Positions 1-7,623 of a DNA stretch of 64,000 nt are shown here, piece by piece. The notes below the pieces were generated by a model that saw only the letters and a list, made by a program, of their open reading frames with translations, did no database searches and had not been told where the DNA came from. This DNA is from DASUCS01 sp041166385 (lineage in GTDB: Bacteria; Actinomycetota; Acidimicrobiia; Acidimicrobiales; JACDCH01), in NCBI GenBank assembly GCA_041166385.1, contig JBEEFW010000163.1, forward strand, positions 62,001 to 126,000, read 5' to 3'. The position numbers were made by a program, and so were the translations under genes. Position 1 is the stretch's first letter; each line of letters starts with the position of its first letter.

Positions 1-1
1 G

Positions 2-316
2 GTTGTCGCTCCGCCACGCGGTGCTGGTCCGCCCCCGGCGACGCCACTGCCGAAGGCGGAGGACTGGGTTCGCAACCTGAGTTGGCTCGTTGTCGCCAGC
101 TTTCTCGTTGTCAGTGTCGTGTTGCTCGGGTGGGGATGGAGCCAGCGCGGCCGGCAGGACGACTATCCGGGGCAGCAGCGAGACACCGCAGTCCGCCGAC
201 CCCGGGTACGACGCCCCACGTCCGCGTCATCGACGATCTCGGTCGCCACGGCGACCTCGATGTCACCGTGTAAGCGCACGTTCGGGCATCGACACACGAG
301 ATTGGAGGGACGCTGA
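2..316 (+). CDS. 3' end of an unidentified membrane protein gene, possibly frameshifted
   Basis: The window opens inside a reading frame (frame 2) with a proline-rich stretch followed by one clear membrane segment, about residues 28-46, and a basic tail ending at 316. From about base 205 another frame looks more coding-like: it reads VRVIDDLGRHGDLDVTV and stops at 273. The true end may therefore be 273, reached through a frameshift between about 165 and 205, or frame 2 may simply have a biased tail. No family is recognised. It ends just before the next gene, so the two may share a transcript. Confidence 0.35.
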   Translation, partial: VVAPPRGAGPPPATPLPKAEDWVRNLSWLVVASFLVVSVVLLGWGWSQRGRQDDYPGQQRDTAVRRPRVRRPTSASSTISVATATSMSPCKRTFGHRHTRLEGR

Positions 317-327
317 AGCCGCTCAAG

Positions 328-2955
328 TTGATCCTCGCCGCGCTCACTCCCCTGGTCGTGGGTGCCGCCATCGGTTGGGTCGTCTCTGATCACACACCTG
401 ACCATTGGCCGGAACCAGGTTCGGGCCTCGTCACCGTCGCGTATGTCCTGTTCGGTGTCCTGTTGCTCGCGCTCGCCGTGGCGGGGGTGAGAGAGCTCTG
501 GACATACGTCAAGGCTCGGCCGAGGTCGTGGCGACGGATGATGCTCCCGGTCATCCTGCCGTTGGCCGCACTCACTGTGGCCTCAATGGTGCTCGCGGGT
601 GTCGGCTTTGGCCGCGGCAACGAGAGCGGGTGGGATCTCGTCAAGTGGGCCACGCTGCTCGAAGTGGTCGCGGCGTTTTGCGTGCTCGCGTGGCGCTCGC
701 TGTCGTGGCGTTGGTTCTGGCATCTCACGGTGGGCGCCACGGGTGTGACGGCGATCGCCGTTGGTGGGAGCCTGGGAGTGCGCGCCGGTGTCGTGCTGGT
801 GATCGTTTCGGTGCTGCTCGTCACGGCGTCCAACTTCTCCGTCACCACCGTTCGGGTGGTCAGCCTGCTCACTGTGGTCGTACTCATCGGATTGCTCGCG
901 CGCATCGGAAGCGATGCGCTCGAGAGCACACGACACGAGGCTGAGAAGCTGTCGGACGGAAGCAAGCTCACGACCGACGCGGCGAAGGCGCTTGCGAAGA
1001 CGGCGACCGACGCACGAGAGGCGCGGGACCGGAAGCTCGCGACGGATCAATCGAGTCTCGAGCTCCTGAAGATTCGAGCGGGTAACGGCGCCGATCCCGT
1101 CGAGGATCCAGCTCCGTTGCTCAACGAGATCGCGATGGACACCCAGACGCTTGCCACGCTCAAGACCGCGGAAGAGGCCGCACAGGAGACCGTCGAAGCC
1201 ATCACGGCCCGGCGGACCTTCCTCGAACTCGTCGGCGATGGTGCCTCAGAGTTGGTTCATGACACCGCCAGTCCTCTCACGGGCAAGAATGTCGATGTCG
1301 CGATGAGCCCGGGCGGATGGGTGGCGGTGCTCCTCGCACTGTGCCTCGTCCACCGAAAGATGGAGATACAGAGCGGTCTCCGCGAGGTTGGGCCCATCGT
1401 CGTCGATCCGTTCGTCCTGCCGTCGGAGACGGGCGATGACAAGTTGAGCGCCTATGTCACTCGGCGGTTGAGAGATGAACTCGCGCGCGCCTCGGTGTGG
1501 GAACCCGCATCGGTCCCGACGGCGGATGCGGTCGACAAGGTCGCCACCGTTGCGTCGACCGAGTTGGTGCCGAGCGGAAAGTGGGTGTCGGCCGTCGCCA
1601 AGCTCGTGCGGGAGCTCGCATTCCCGCTCACAGGCTTCGTCGTCGTTCCGACCTACGACAAGCACGACGACGGCAAGCATCATGTGACGATCGCGCTCAA
1701 GACGGCTCGGCGCGGTCACCTCGTCTCGTCGCGGAGTGTGACCGCCGATTCGCTCGACGATGTCATCCTGAAGGCCGCCGCTTGCATTGCCCAGGGCCTT
1801 CTATCGAGTGCGGACACCGTTCCGCAATGGAGCGAATGGCCCGAGGGGGATGGCACCGCACTCGAGTGCTACTTGCGTTACCTGCACTGCGACGATGAGA
1901 AGGAGAAGCGCCATCTCAAACGCGCCGCGCTCAGGGCGAACCCCGGCAGCGGGCTGCTGCAGGTGCTGGTCGGCATGGACGACGATGTGGACGGCGACCA
2001 CGTCGAGGCGCTCGGCCGGTATCTGAGTGCCTGCCGCACGTATCCCACCTTCATTCAAGCGCGGTACCGGTCGGCGATCTCGCTGCAAACGGTCGCCGAC
2101 CAAGTAGCGGCGGGAGAAGGTCTCGAGAACACGCAATGGGAGTGGATCGGCCCACTGCTGTCGTCGGCGTTGTCCGAGGAACAGTATCGAACACTCAATG
2201 CCAACATCCTCGACCTCGACGCGGAGGGCAGCGCCTCGTCCGCGGCCGAAACTCTCCTCGTGGCGGCGGACCATCACACTGGCAAGGCCCAGAAGGCCAT
2301 GAGCATGGCCACAACAATTTGGCGCGCGTTGTTCCGGCCGGACGAGCGCACGGCGGACCTGTTGCTCATCTCTCGGCGCAACATGCGCCAGCGCCTCGCC
2401 CGGCAGATCCAGATCGTCGATCAGCTCGTTGGCCTTCGACGCGAGTTGCTCGCGATCCAGAAGAGGCCGAAGTGCGATGAGAACGAGCACATCAGCCAGA
2501 TAGACAAGTTCGAAACGGCCGTCTGCGATGTTGTCGCGCAGGCAAGCCACTCGAGCGATCTCATCCGCTACAACGTCGCCTGCTTCTACGCCGTTCTCGC
2601 TCGCGGCTTCCGGGCCAACGCGCCGCAGTCGACGAACCAAATCGAGTGGACGCGTCGTGCGAACAGTGCTCGCGAGAAGGCGATGGAGAAGCTCTGGGAG
2701 GCCTACCGCTCGCCGGGAGGCAATGCCCCGAAGCACGCCTGGTACGCGACCGATCCCGATCTCAGCGATCTACGAGGGTGGGATCGATTCGAGCGATTTC
2801 TCCGACGGCTCGAGAAGGACGAAGCGAGCGCCGCCGCCTCAGCGAAACCCTCGGCCAGTCCGGCGCCTAAGGAGAAGGACGAGGCGACTGCCGCCGCGTC
2901 ATCGACAGGTTCGGCCGACACGGCCACCAAGGAGGTCGCGGATGCCAAACAGTGA
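328..2955 (+). CDS. Large multi-pass membrane protein with coiled coil and cytosolic helical domain, unknown function
   Basis: About 875 residues. The first ~190 residues hold five or six hydrophobic helices; residues ~195-310 are charged and heptad-like (probable coiled coil); another hydrophobic helix follows near 330-345 (GGWVAVLLALCLVH). The remaining ~500 residues are soluble, with a helix-rich, TPR-like look, and the tail is Ala/Ser/Lys/Glu-rich. The TTG at 328 is the first standard start, but a GGAGGG Shine-Dalgarno at 304-309 sits about 4 bases before an in-frame CTG at 313, which would give an N-terminus of MKPLKL before the first helix. The 3' end overlaps the next gene by 14 bases, so the two are probably translated together. 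No known family is recognised. Confidence 0.7.
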   Translation: MILAALTPLVVGAAIGWVVSDHTPDHWPEPGSGLVTVAYVLFGVLLLALAVAGVRELWTYVKARPRSWRRMMLPVILPLAALTVASMVLAGVGFGRGNESGWDLVKWATLLEVVAAFCVLAWRSLSWRWFWHLTVGATGVTAIAVGGSLGVRAGVVLVIVSVLLVTASNFSVTTVRVVSLLTVVVLIGLLARIGSDALESTRHEAEKLSDGSKLTTDAAKALAKTATDAREARDRKLATDQSSLELLKIRAGNGADPVEDPAPLLNEIAMDTQTLATLKTAEEAAQETVEAITARRTFLELVGDGASELVHDTASPLTGKNVDVAMSPGGWVAVLLALCLVHRKMEIQSGLREVGPIVVDPFVLPSETGDDKLSAYVTRRLRDELARASVWEPASVPTADAVDKVATVASTELVPSGKWVSAVAKLVRELAFPLTGFVVVPTYDKHDDGKHHVTIALKTARRGHLVSSRSVTADSLDDVILKAAACIAQGLLSSADTVPQWSEWPEGDGTALECYLRYLHCDDEKEKRHLKRAALRANPGSGLLQVLVGMDDDVDGDHVEALGRYLSACRTYPTFIQARYRSAISLQTVADQVAAGEGLENTQWEWIGPLLSSALSEEQYRTLNANILDLDAEGSASSAAETLLVAADHHTGKAQKAMSMATTIWRALFRPDERTADLLLISRRNMRQRLARQIQIVDQLVGLRRELLAIQKRPKCDENEHISQIDKFETAVCDVVAQASHSSDLIRYNVACFYAVLARGFRANAPQSTNQIEWTRRANSAREKAMEKLWEAYRSPGGNAPKHAWYATDPDLSDLRGWDRFERFLRRLEKDEASAAASAKPSASPAPKEKDEATAAASSTGSADTATKEVADAKQ

Positions 2956-3784
2956 GGCGCAGCAAGCTATTGACGATGTCTGGGAGGTCATCACCGGCCG
3001 GTTCTCGGCAGCGCTCGACATCGCGCACGGAATTCGCCAATCGCTCGATGTCCATGACCAGAAGATGGCGGCGCACTCCGTCGACACAGCCGGCGCGGCC
3101 ACACGCGCCGACGATCGGAGCGATGAGAACCTGGAGCTTCGGACGCGCCCGATACAGCTCATGATCGACGTCGCTCGCTCCTTCGCGCTGAAACTCGACG
3201 ACGTACGCGACGCGAAGAGCGACGACGGGAGAGTGCGCCTGAACATCGGCATCGACAAGGCCGCGATAGCGGTGGCGGCCGACGAGAACCGGCTCCTGCT
3301 GCACGGGACCCACACGAACGCAATGAAAGGACTCAAGGATCTTGCGATCACCGAGTCTCCGCCTCACGACCGGCACCTCACAGTGAATCGTCTCGCCACG
3401 GCCGTCGAGCGGATCGACCACGAGCTTTACGGTGCGTCGCTCGACAACGCCAACAAGTCCGTCGCGGAGTCCATCGATCTCGTCGTCCCGACCGCCACAC
3501 GAGAGCAGTTGAAGAACTCGTCCGAGGTCACCAAGAAATTCGAGGCGCTCCTCCACGGTGGCGCCATTCGCGAGGGTCATGGTGTCGACGGCGCGGTCGT
3601 GATTGCCGCGAACCATCCTGCAGTGCGACTTGTCGTCGGTCGGCCCTACACGCTCCAGCAAGCGAACGTGACGAAGACGCACGTGACCATTTGGTCCACG
3701 GCAACGATCGCCCTCGTAGCGATGAGCGAGACGCCGCCGGTGGTGCTGCTCGAGCCGCCCTGCGAATTGTCGCCCTACGGGTAA
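2942..3784 (+). CDS. Soluble partner protein of the upstream membrane protein, unknown function
   Basis: About 280 residues with no membrane segment or signal peptide. The ATG at 2942 lies inside the end of the preceding gene (14-base overlap), which points to coupled translation and a shared role. The N-terminal half is helical and charged. The C-terminal half has beta-strand-like hydrophobic stretches (GAVVIAANHPAVRLVVG, THVTIWSTATIALVAM). No motif of a known enzyme was seen. The pair could be a sensor or transport module with the membrane protein, but that is only inference from gene order. Confidence 0.65.
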   Translation: MPNSEAQQAIDDVWEVITGRFSAALDIAHGIRQSLDVHDQKMAAHSVDTAGAATRADDRSDENLELRTRPIQLMIDVARSFALKLDDVRDAKSDDGRVRLNIGIDKAAIAVAADENRLLLHGTHTNAMKGLKDLAITESPPHDRHLTVNRLATAVERIDHELYGASLDNANKSVAESIDLVVPTATREQLKNSSEVTKKFEALLHGGAIREGHGVDGAVVIAANHPAVRLVVGRPYTLQQANVTKTHVTIWSTATIALVAMSETPPVVLLEPPCELSPYG

Positions 3785-4000
3785 ACGCTGACCAGCAAGC
3801 TGTGGCCATGGCGCACGACGCCGCCAATCGCCATGTCGTCATCTCTTGCTGTACGTGCTTCGGTCCGATCCGCGCGCCGCGGTGTATGTGCACGGCGCGT
3901 GCGGGGAACGGCCAGTGCATGAGAACCGAACACCGGTTCCCGGATTTGGTGCTCGCTGCAGCCGCGATTGCTGGCGCCGAGCATCGAGGAGATGATCCAA

Positions 4001-4333
4001 ATGCAACAGATCGCACAGGTAGCAGCCCTGGTGGTCTCGATACTCGAGTGTGTGGTTCTGTTGGCCATCCTGACGGGTGTGGCCGTCGCGTTCTGGCGAG
4101 GCATCGCCAACGGGGTTGACTCCGTCGTCGTCTTCGGCAGCGGAAGCGCTACGGGGTTCGCCGGCTACTGGCTCGATCGCTCGGTAGCGCGCCTAGTTGT
4201 CCTGGTGGGTGCCGGCGCGCGGGCACCGTGCGCAGACGGTGCCAAAGGTCGGGCGCGCTCATCGCGGAGACGACTGTGGGACAGACTGACGTCGAACATC
4301 CGCGCGTGGGAAATACGCGGGAAATTTCGCTGA
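4001..4333 (+). CDS. Small membrane protein, unknown
   Basis: About 110 residues. A GGAG Shine-Dalgarno lies about 9 bases before the ATG at 4001; an in-frame ATG at 3992 is the alternative. A long hydrophobic segment (residues ~6-30, AALVVSILECVVLLAILTGVAVAFW) is followed by a second, weaker hydrophobic stretch and a basic tail rich in Arg. No family recognised. It is the last gene before the tRNA-Pro, and a strong hairpin at 4344 follows it immediately. Confidence 0.5.
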   Translation: MQQIAQVAALVVSILECVVLLAILTGVAVAFWRGIANGVDSVVVFGSGSATGFAGYWLDRSVARLVVLVGAGARAPCADGAKGRARSSRRRLWDRLTSNIRAWEIRGKFR

Positions 4334-4343
4334 CCAACGAAAT

Positions 4344-4367
4344 CAGCCGGGACACGCGTCCCGGCTG
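4344..4367. terminator. Bidirectional hairpin between small membrane protein gene and tRNA-Pro
   Basis: A perfect 10-base stem (CAGCCGGGAC / GTCCCGGCTG) with a 4-base loop. It lies 10 bases after the stop of the plus-strand gene and 13 bases past the 3' end of the minus-strand tRNA, so it can end transcription from both sides. Only short T-rich flanks are present. Confidence 0.6.
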
Positions 4368-4380
4368 ACCTGCGGAAATT

Positions 4381-4457
4381 TGGTCGGGGAGGCGGGATTT
4401 GAACCCACGACCTCTGCGTCCCGAACGCAGCGCGCTACCAAACTGCGCCACTCCCCG
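4381..4457 (-). tRNA. tRNA-Pro (anticodon CGG)
   Basis: Read on the minus strand the 77 bases fold as a standard cloverleaf. The acceptor CGGGGAG pairs with CTCCCCG, the D arm holds TTTGGTAGC, the anticodon stem CTGCG/CGCAG encloses loop TTCGGGA (anticodon CGG), and the T arm contains GGTTCAAATCC. The discriminator base is A and the 3' CCA is encoded. The genes at 1-4333 lie on its 3' side, the usual side for islands that insert into tRNA genes, but no attachment-site duplication or integrase is visible. Confidence 0.95.
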
Positions 4458-4509
4458 TGGAGCCTGACGACTGTATCGGACGCCTCGTGGCCGTCCGAAG
4501 CGTGAACTT

Positions 4510-4600
4510 CTTGGCGCGGTTGACGACTGATCCTGTCGCCGACGGTCCCCAGAGTTCAGCTCCGTGACTCTTGGCGCGTTTGGCGACTATCTGTGTCGCC
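4510..4600 (+). repeat. Pair of hairpin repeats, family CTTGGCGCGYTTGGCGAC
   Basis: Two copies, at 4510-4540 and 4570-4600, of an 18-base core close to CTTGGCGCGTTTGGCGAC, each followed by 7 variable bases and GTCGCC. GGCGAC (GACGAC in the first copy) and GTCGCC can pair around the 7-base loop. Copy starts are 60 bases apart. Another pair, in the opposite orientation, lies at 10454-10545 with 61-base spacing. Nothing else is seen between the tRNA and the gene ending at 4637. Confidence 0.7.
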
Positions 4601-4636
4601 GTACGTCCAAAGTGGCGGAAGTGGCGACTGCGACGA

Positions 4637-5056
4637 TCAGGTCAGGAGGGGTTCGGCGGCATCGGCGGGGATGCCTTCGTGGTACTCGCCGCCGTCGAGG
4701 AGCGCGTTCGCGGCCTTCCGCAAGCGGAACGCGTCGATCGGCTTGATGAGCCAACCGTCCGCATCCGATCGTCGGGCGAGGAAGACGTCGGCTTCGCGAT
4801 CGAGCAGCATCAGCACGGGCACCCGCGGCAACCGTCCGGCGCCTGCCTCCTGATGCAACGCCATGCACGTGGCCATGCCGCCCATGTTGCCGATCTGCAG
4901 ATCGAGCACGACGAGCGCCGGCTCACTCTCCGCGACTGCCGGGGGCACGTCCATGCCGTGGCGCACCCACCGCACCGCGCGGTCGGGCCCAGCGAGGGCG
5001 CCCTCGACCTCATCACGAATCCAGTCGGCATCCGTTGCGACCAGGATGTCTGCCAC
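4637..5056 (-). CDS. Response-regulator receiver-domain protein
   Basis: 139 residues, essentially one CheY-like receiver with no output domain. The probable phosphoacceptor is the Asp in LVVLDLQIG (about residue 52), and the conserved Lys of the active site is in LIKPID (about residue 105). The N-terminal acidic pair is weak (ATDADW). It starts at ATG 5056 and is divergent from the STAS gene at 5138. Receiver and STAS proteins are common partners in partner-switching control of sigma factors, so joint action is plausible but not shown. Confidence 0.85.
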   Translation of the reverse strand: MADILVATDADWIRDEVEGALAGPDRAVRWVRHGMDVPPAVAESEPALVVLDLQIGNMGGMATCMALHQEAGAGRLPRVPVLMLLDREADVFLARRSDADGWLIKPIDAFRLRKAANALLDGGEYHEGIPADAAEPLLT

Positions 5057-5137
5057 CAGGCGAGGCTAGTTGCCGTCTGTCAAGGGAATCATCTCGTGCT
5101 GAGGTGGCTACCATCGGCCTCGCCGCCCTCCAGGAGG

Positions 5138-5494
5138 ATGTTGTTGCTCGAGATCCAGGTGGAGTCGTCCGCCGACTACATCGTGTGCCGCCCTGTCGGG
5201 GAGCTCGACGCGTACACCGTCGGCCAGTTCCGTGAGCAGTTGGCCGAACTTGCAACATCACGCCGCTTGCTCATCGATCTGTCGTCGGTGCCGTTCATGG
5301 ACTCCGCCGGTCTCGGCGCGTTGATCGGCGGCATCCGCCGCGCCCGCGAAGCCGGAGGCGATGTCGCAGTCGCGTGCAGCCGTCCGACGTTGACGCGTTT
5401 GTTGCACACCACCGGCTTCGATCGCATCGTCCCCGTGACGGAGACCGTCGAAGCGGCAGCCTCAGCGTTGGCAACTGCAGACGAGAGCAGCTGA
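5138..5494 (+). CDS. STAS-domain anti-anti-sigma factor (RsbV/SpoIIAA-like)
   Basis: 118 residues forming one STAS domain. The signature MDSAGLGAL carries the serine that an anti-sigma kinase phosphorylates in this family; the unphosphorylated form frees the sigma factor. An AGGAGG at 5132-5137 abuts the ATG at 5138, so the real start may be the TTG at 5144, which has normal spacing. No anti-sigma kinase gene is adjacent. It ends just before a palindromic repeat (5498-5551) shared with another locus. Confidence 0.9.
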   Translation: MLLLEIQVESSADYIVCRPVGELDAYTVGQFREQLAELATSRRLLIDLSSVPFMDSAGLGALIGGIRRAREAGGDVAVACSRPTLTRLLHTTGFDRIVPVTETVEAAASALATADESS

Positions 5495-5497
5495 CCG

Positions 5498-5551
5498 ACG
5501 ACTGATGTGCACCGACATGACGCTTCCGTCATGCGGGTGCACTCCAGTCGC
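5498..5551. repeat. Palindromic repeat family B, between convergent genes
   Basis: Imperfect 25-base arms around a CTTC loop. The right arm reads CGTCATGCGGGTGCACTCC, and the left arm begins ACGACTGATGTGCACC. A closely related copy lies at 50702-50755. Both sit between the 3' ends of convergent genes and probably act as bidirectional terminators. The mismatched bases in the middle of the arms are in similar places in both copies. Confidence 0.75.
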
Positions 5552-5557
5552 AACAGA

Positions 5558-6634
5558 TCAGGCGAAGAGGTGCGTACCAACCTCTTGTAGACCGTCGAGG
5601 TCGTGCACGTCAGTGCGCAGGAACGGCACCCGGATGACCGGCGCCGGCGCGACACGCTCGGCCAAGCCCGCGAGGTGCTCCTCCTCGCGTGACGCCACGA
5701 GGCGAAAGTCGGCGAGGTTCGCGTAGAGGCCGCCGAGATCGGTGCCCTCGAGCGTGTGCGCCCGCTCGCGGGACGCCTCCGCCAGCCCTTCGCCGAAGCG
5801 CGGGTGCATCCGGTTGACGATGAGCGCACGCACGGCGATGCCCGACTCGGCCAGGCGGCGCGCGAAGAAGTCCGCCTCCTCGACGGTGTCGCGGCGCGGC
5901 GACGCGACCAACACGAACGCGGTGCGCGGCGACGCCAGCAACTCGAACACCACGTTGGCCCGGTTCTTGAACCCTTCCTCCATCCCGGAGAACGCGGTGA
6001 AGAACGTGATCGCGTCTTCGAACACCTCCGCGCCGACGACCTTCGACAGCGTGCGCACGAACGCTTGCGTCGCCACGTTGGCCGCTTTCATCAGCCCCCG
6101 CGTCGGCGCCATGAGGATGCGATACAGCCGGTGATCCAGGAAACGCGTGAGGCGACGCGGCGCGTCGAGGAAGTCGAGCGCGTGCCGCGTCGGCGGCGTG
6201 TCGACGACAACGAGGTCGAAGGCGCTGGTCACGTGCAGCTCGTACAGCTTCTCCATCGCCATGTACTCCTGCGTGCCCGAGAGCGCGCCGGAGATGTTCT
6301 TGTAGAAGCGGTTGCCGAGGATCCGCTCGGCCTGCTTCGGATCGGTCGAGTGCGTCGCGACGAGGTCGTCGAACGTCGACTTCGTGTCGAGCATCATCGC
6401 CCACAACTCGCCCGGCCAGTCGCCCTCGATCTTCGACGGCGTGTTCGAGAGGCCTTCGAGTCCGAGGGCATCGGCGAGGCGCTTCGCGGGATCGATCGTC
6501 ACGACCACTGCCCGCCGCCCGGCACGCGCGCCTTCGAGCGCGAGCACGGCCGCCGTGGTCGTCTTGCCGACGCCGCCAGACCCAGCCGTCACGATGATCT
6601 CGGCGTCGCGCGCCAGCTCGTGCAGCGAGTTCAC
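5558..6634 (-). CDS. Get3/ArsA-like ATPase, second of a pair
   Basis: 358 residues. The deviant Walker A is GSGGVGKT near residue 17, so the signature lysine (GKGGVGKT) that acts across the dimer is a serine here. Further ArsA-family features are DPAKRL (switch I region) and VVVDTPPT (Walker B/switch II). The GTG start at 6634 overlaps the stop of the upstream ATPase by 4 bases. Such paired ATPases are known in actinobacteria, for example Rv3679-Rv3680 next to whiB4 and ponA2 in mycobacteria, where a role in envelope function has been proposed. The neighbourhood here is similar. Confidence 0.88.
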   Translation of the reverse strand: MNSLHELARDAEIIVTAGSGGVGKTTTAAVLALEGARAGRRAVVVTIDPAKRLADALGLEGLSNTPSKIEGDWPGELWAMMLDTKSTFDDLVATHSTDPKQAERILGNRFYKNISGALSGTQEYMAMEKLYELHVTSAFDLVVVDTPPTRHALDFLDAPRRLTRFLDHRLYRILMAPTRGLMKAANVATQAFVRTLSKVVGAEVFEDAITFFTAFSGMEEGFKNRANVVFELLASPRTAFVLVASPRRDTVEEADFFARRLAESGIAVRALIVNRMHPRFGEGLAEASRERAHTLEGTDLGGLYANLADFRLVASREEEHLAGLAERVAPAPVIRVPFLRTDVHDLDGLQEVGTHLFA

Positions 6635-7602
6635 TGGCGCGCGCCCTCGAAGTCGGCGATCGCGTGCAACAGCTCGTGCGCCAGTTGCTCCAACTCGGGC
6701 GGTCCGAGGTCGGCATTGAACAGGTACGGCAGATGCAGCTGCGGTAGCGGCAGCTGCGCGGCCAACCGGTCGACCTGCTCGCGCTGCAACGCCATGCGGT
6801 GCTGGCGGAAGTCGGCGGCGGCCCGCAGCGATTCGAGCTCGCCGTCGCGCAACGACGTCGACGCCGCCTCGGCGGCCACCAGCGGATCGGCGTCGAGTCC
6901 CGGCACCGGTGAGTACAACCCGTTGACCACCACCGGGCCGAGGCTGACGCCGACGCGATCCTCGAGGTGATACGCGGTGTCGACCAGCTCGTTCACCGGC
7001 GTCTCCTCCGGCAGCGTCACGAGCATCACCTGGCAACGTTCGGCGTTGGTGAGCAGATCGAGCACCTCCCGCGCCTGGGTGTTGATCGGGCCGACCCGCA
7101 CGGCGTCGAGCAACGCCCGCGCCGCCAACAGGAACGTGATCGCGTGCCCGGCGGCGGGCGCGTCGAGCACGATGAGGTCGGCCACCTTGGCCCGCTCGAG
7201 CTGCTTGACCTTGCCGAGGATGAGGATGTCCTTGATCCCGGGCGCAGCCGTGGCCACCACGTCGACGGCGCCGGTCGACGCCAGCCGTTTGGAGATCCGG
7301 GACATGCCGTGGTCGCGGAGGTACTCGAGCAGCGCGTCGTCCGGGGTGAGCGTGCGGCCCCGGATGTCCGCGGCACCCTCCGGACCACCGCCGGGCGACA
7401 GCGTGATCTCCTCGTACGACAGGGGCTCGCGACCGAACACCGAGGCCAGGCCCGACTTGCCCTCGACCTCGACGATGAGGGTGGACAGCCCCGAGAGCGC
7501 GGCGGCGCGCGCCAGTGCCGCAGTAACGGTGGTTTTGCCCACGCCGCCCTTCCCGGCCACGATGACGAGCCGGGATGCAGCGAAGAACTGCGCTGGATCC
7601 AC
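6631..7602 (-). CDS. Get3/ArsA-like ATPase, first of a pair
   Basis: About 323 residues. It has a complete deviant Walker A (AGKGGVGKTT, with signature Lys) near residue 16 and a Walker B-like LIVLDAPAAGH. The GTG at 7602 is preferred because AAGGG lies 6 bases upstream; a TTG at 7608 is the alternative. It is coupled to the second ATPase by a 4-base overlap. The canonical subunit may supply the trans-acting lysine and the partner the degenerate site, giving an asymmetric heterodimer; that is inference. The divergent NfeD-type gene starts only about 20 bases away. Confidence 0.88.
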   Translation of the reverse strand: MDPAQFFAASRLVIVAGKGGVGKTTVTAALARAAALSGLSTLIVEVEGKSGLASVFGREPLSYEEITLSPGGGPEGAADIRGRTLTPDDALLEYLRDHGMSRISKRLASTGAVDVVATAAPGIKDILILGKVKQLERAKVADLIVLDAPAAGHAITFLLAARALLDAVRVGPINTQAREVLDLLTNAERCQVMLVTLPEETPVNELVDTAYHLEDRVGVSLGPVVVNGLYSPVPGLDADPLVAAEAASTSLRDGELESLRAAADFRQHRMALQREQVDRLAAQLPLPQLHLPYLFNADLGPPELEQLAHELLHAIADFEGARQ

Positions 7603-7623
7603 GGTCAACCCTTCGGAGTGCGC

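Noticed and set aside
4500..4610. Repeats at 4.5 kb as a CRISPR array
   Set aside because: Only two copies, hairpins with 7-base variable loops, and no cas genes; it does not fit an array.
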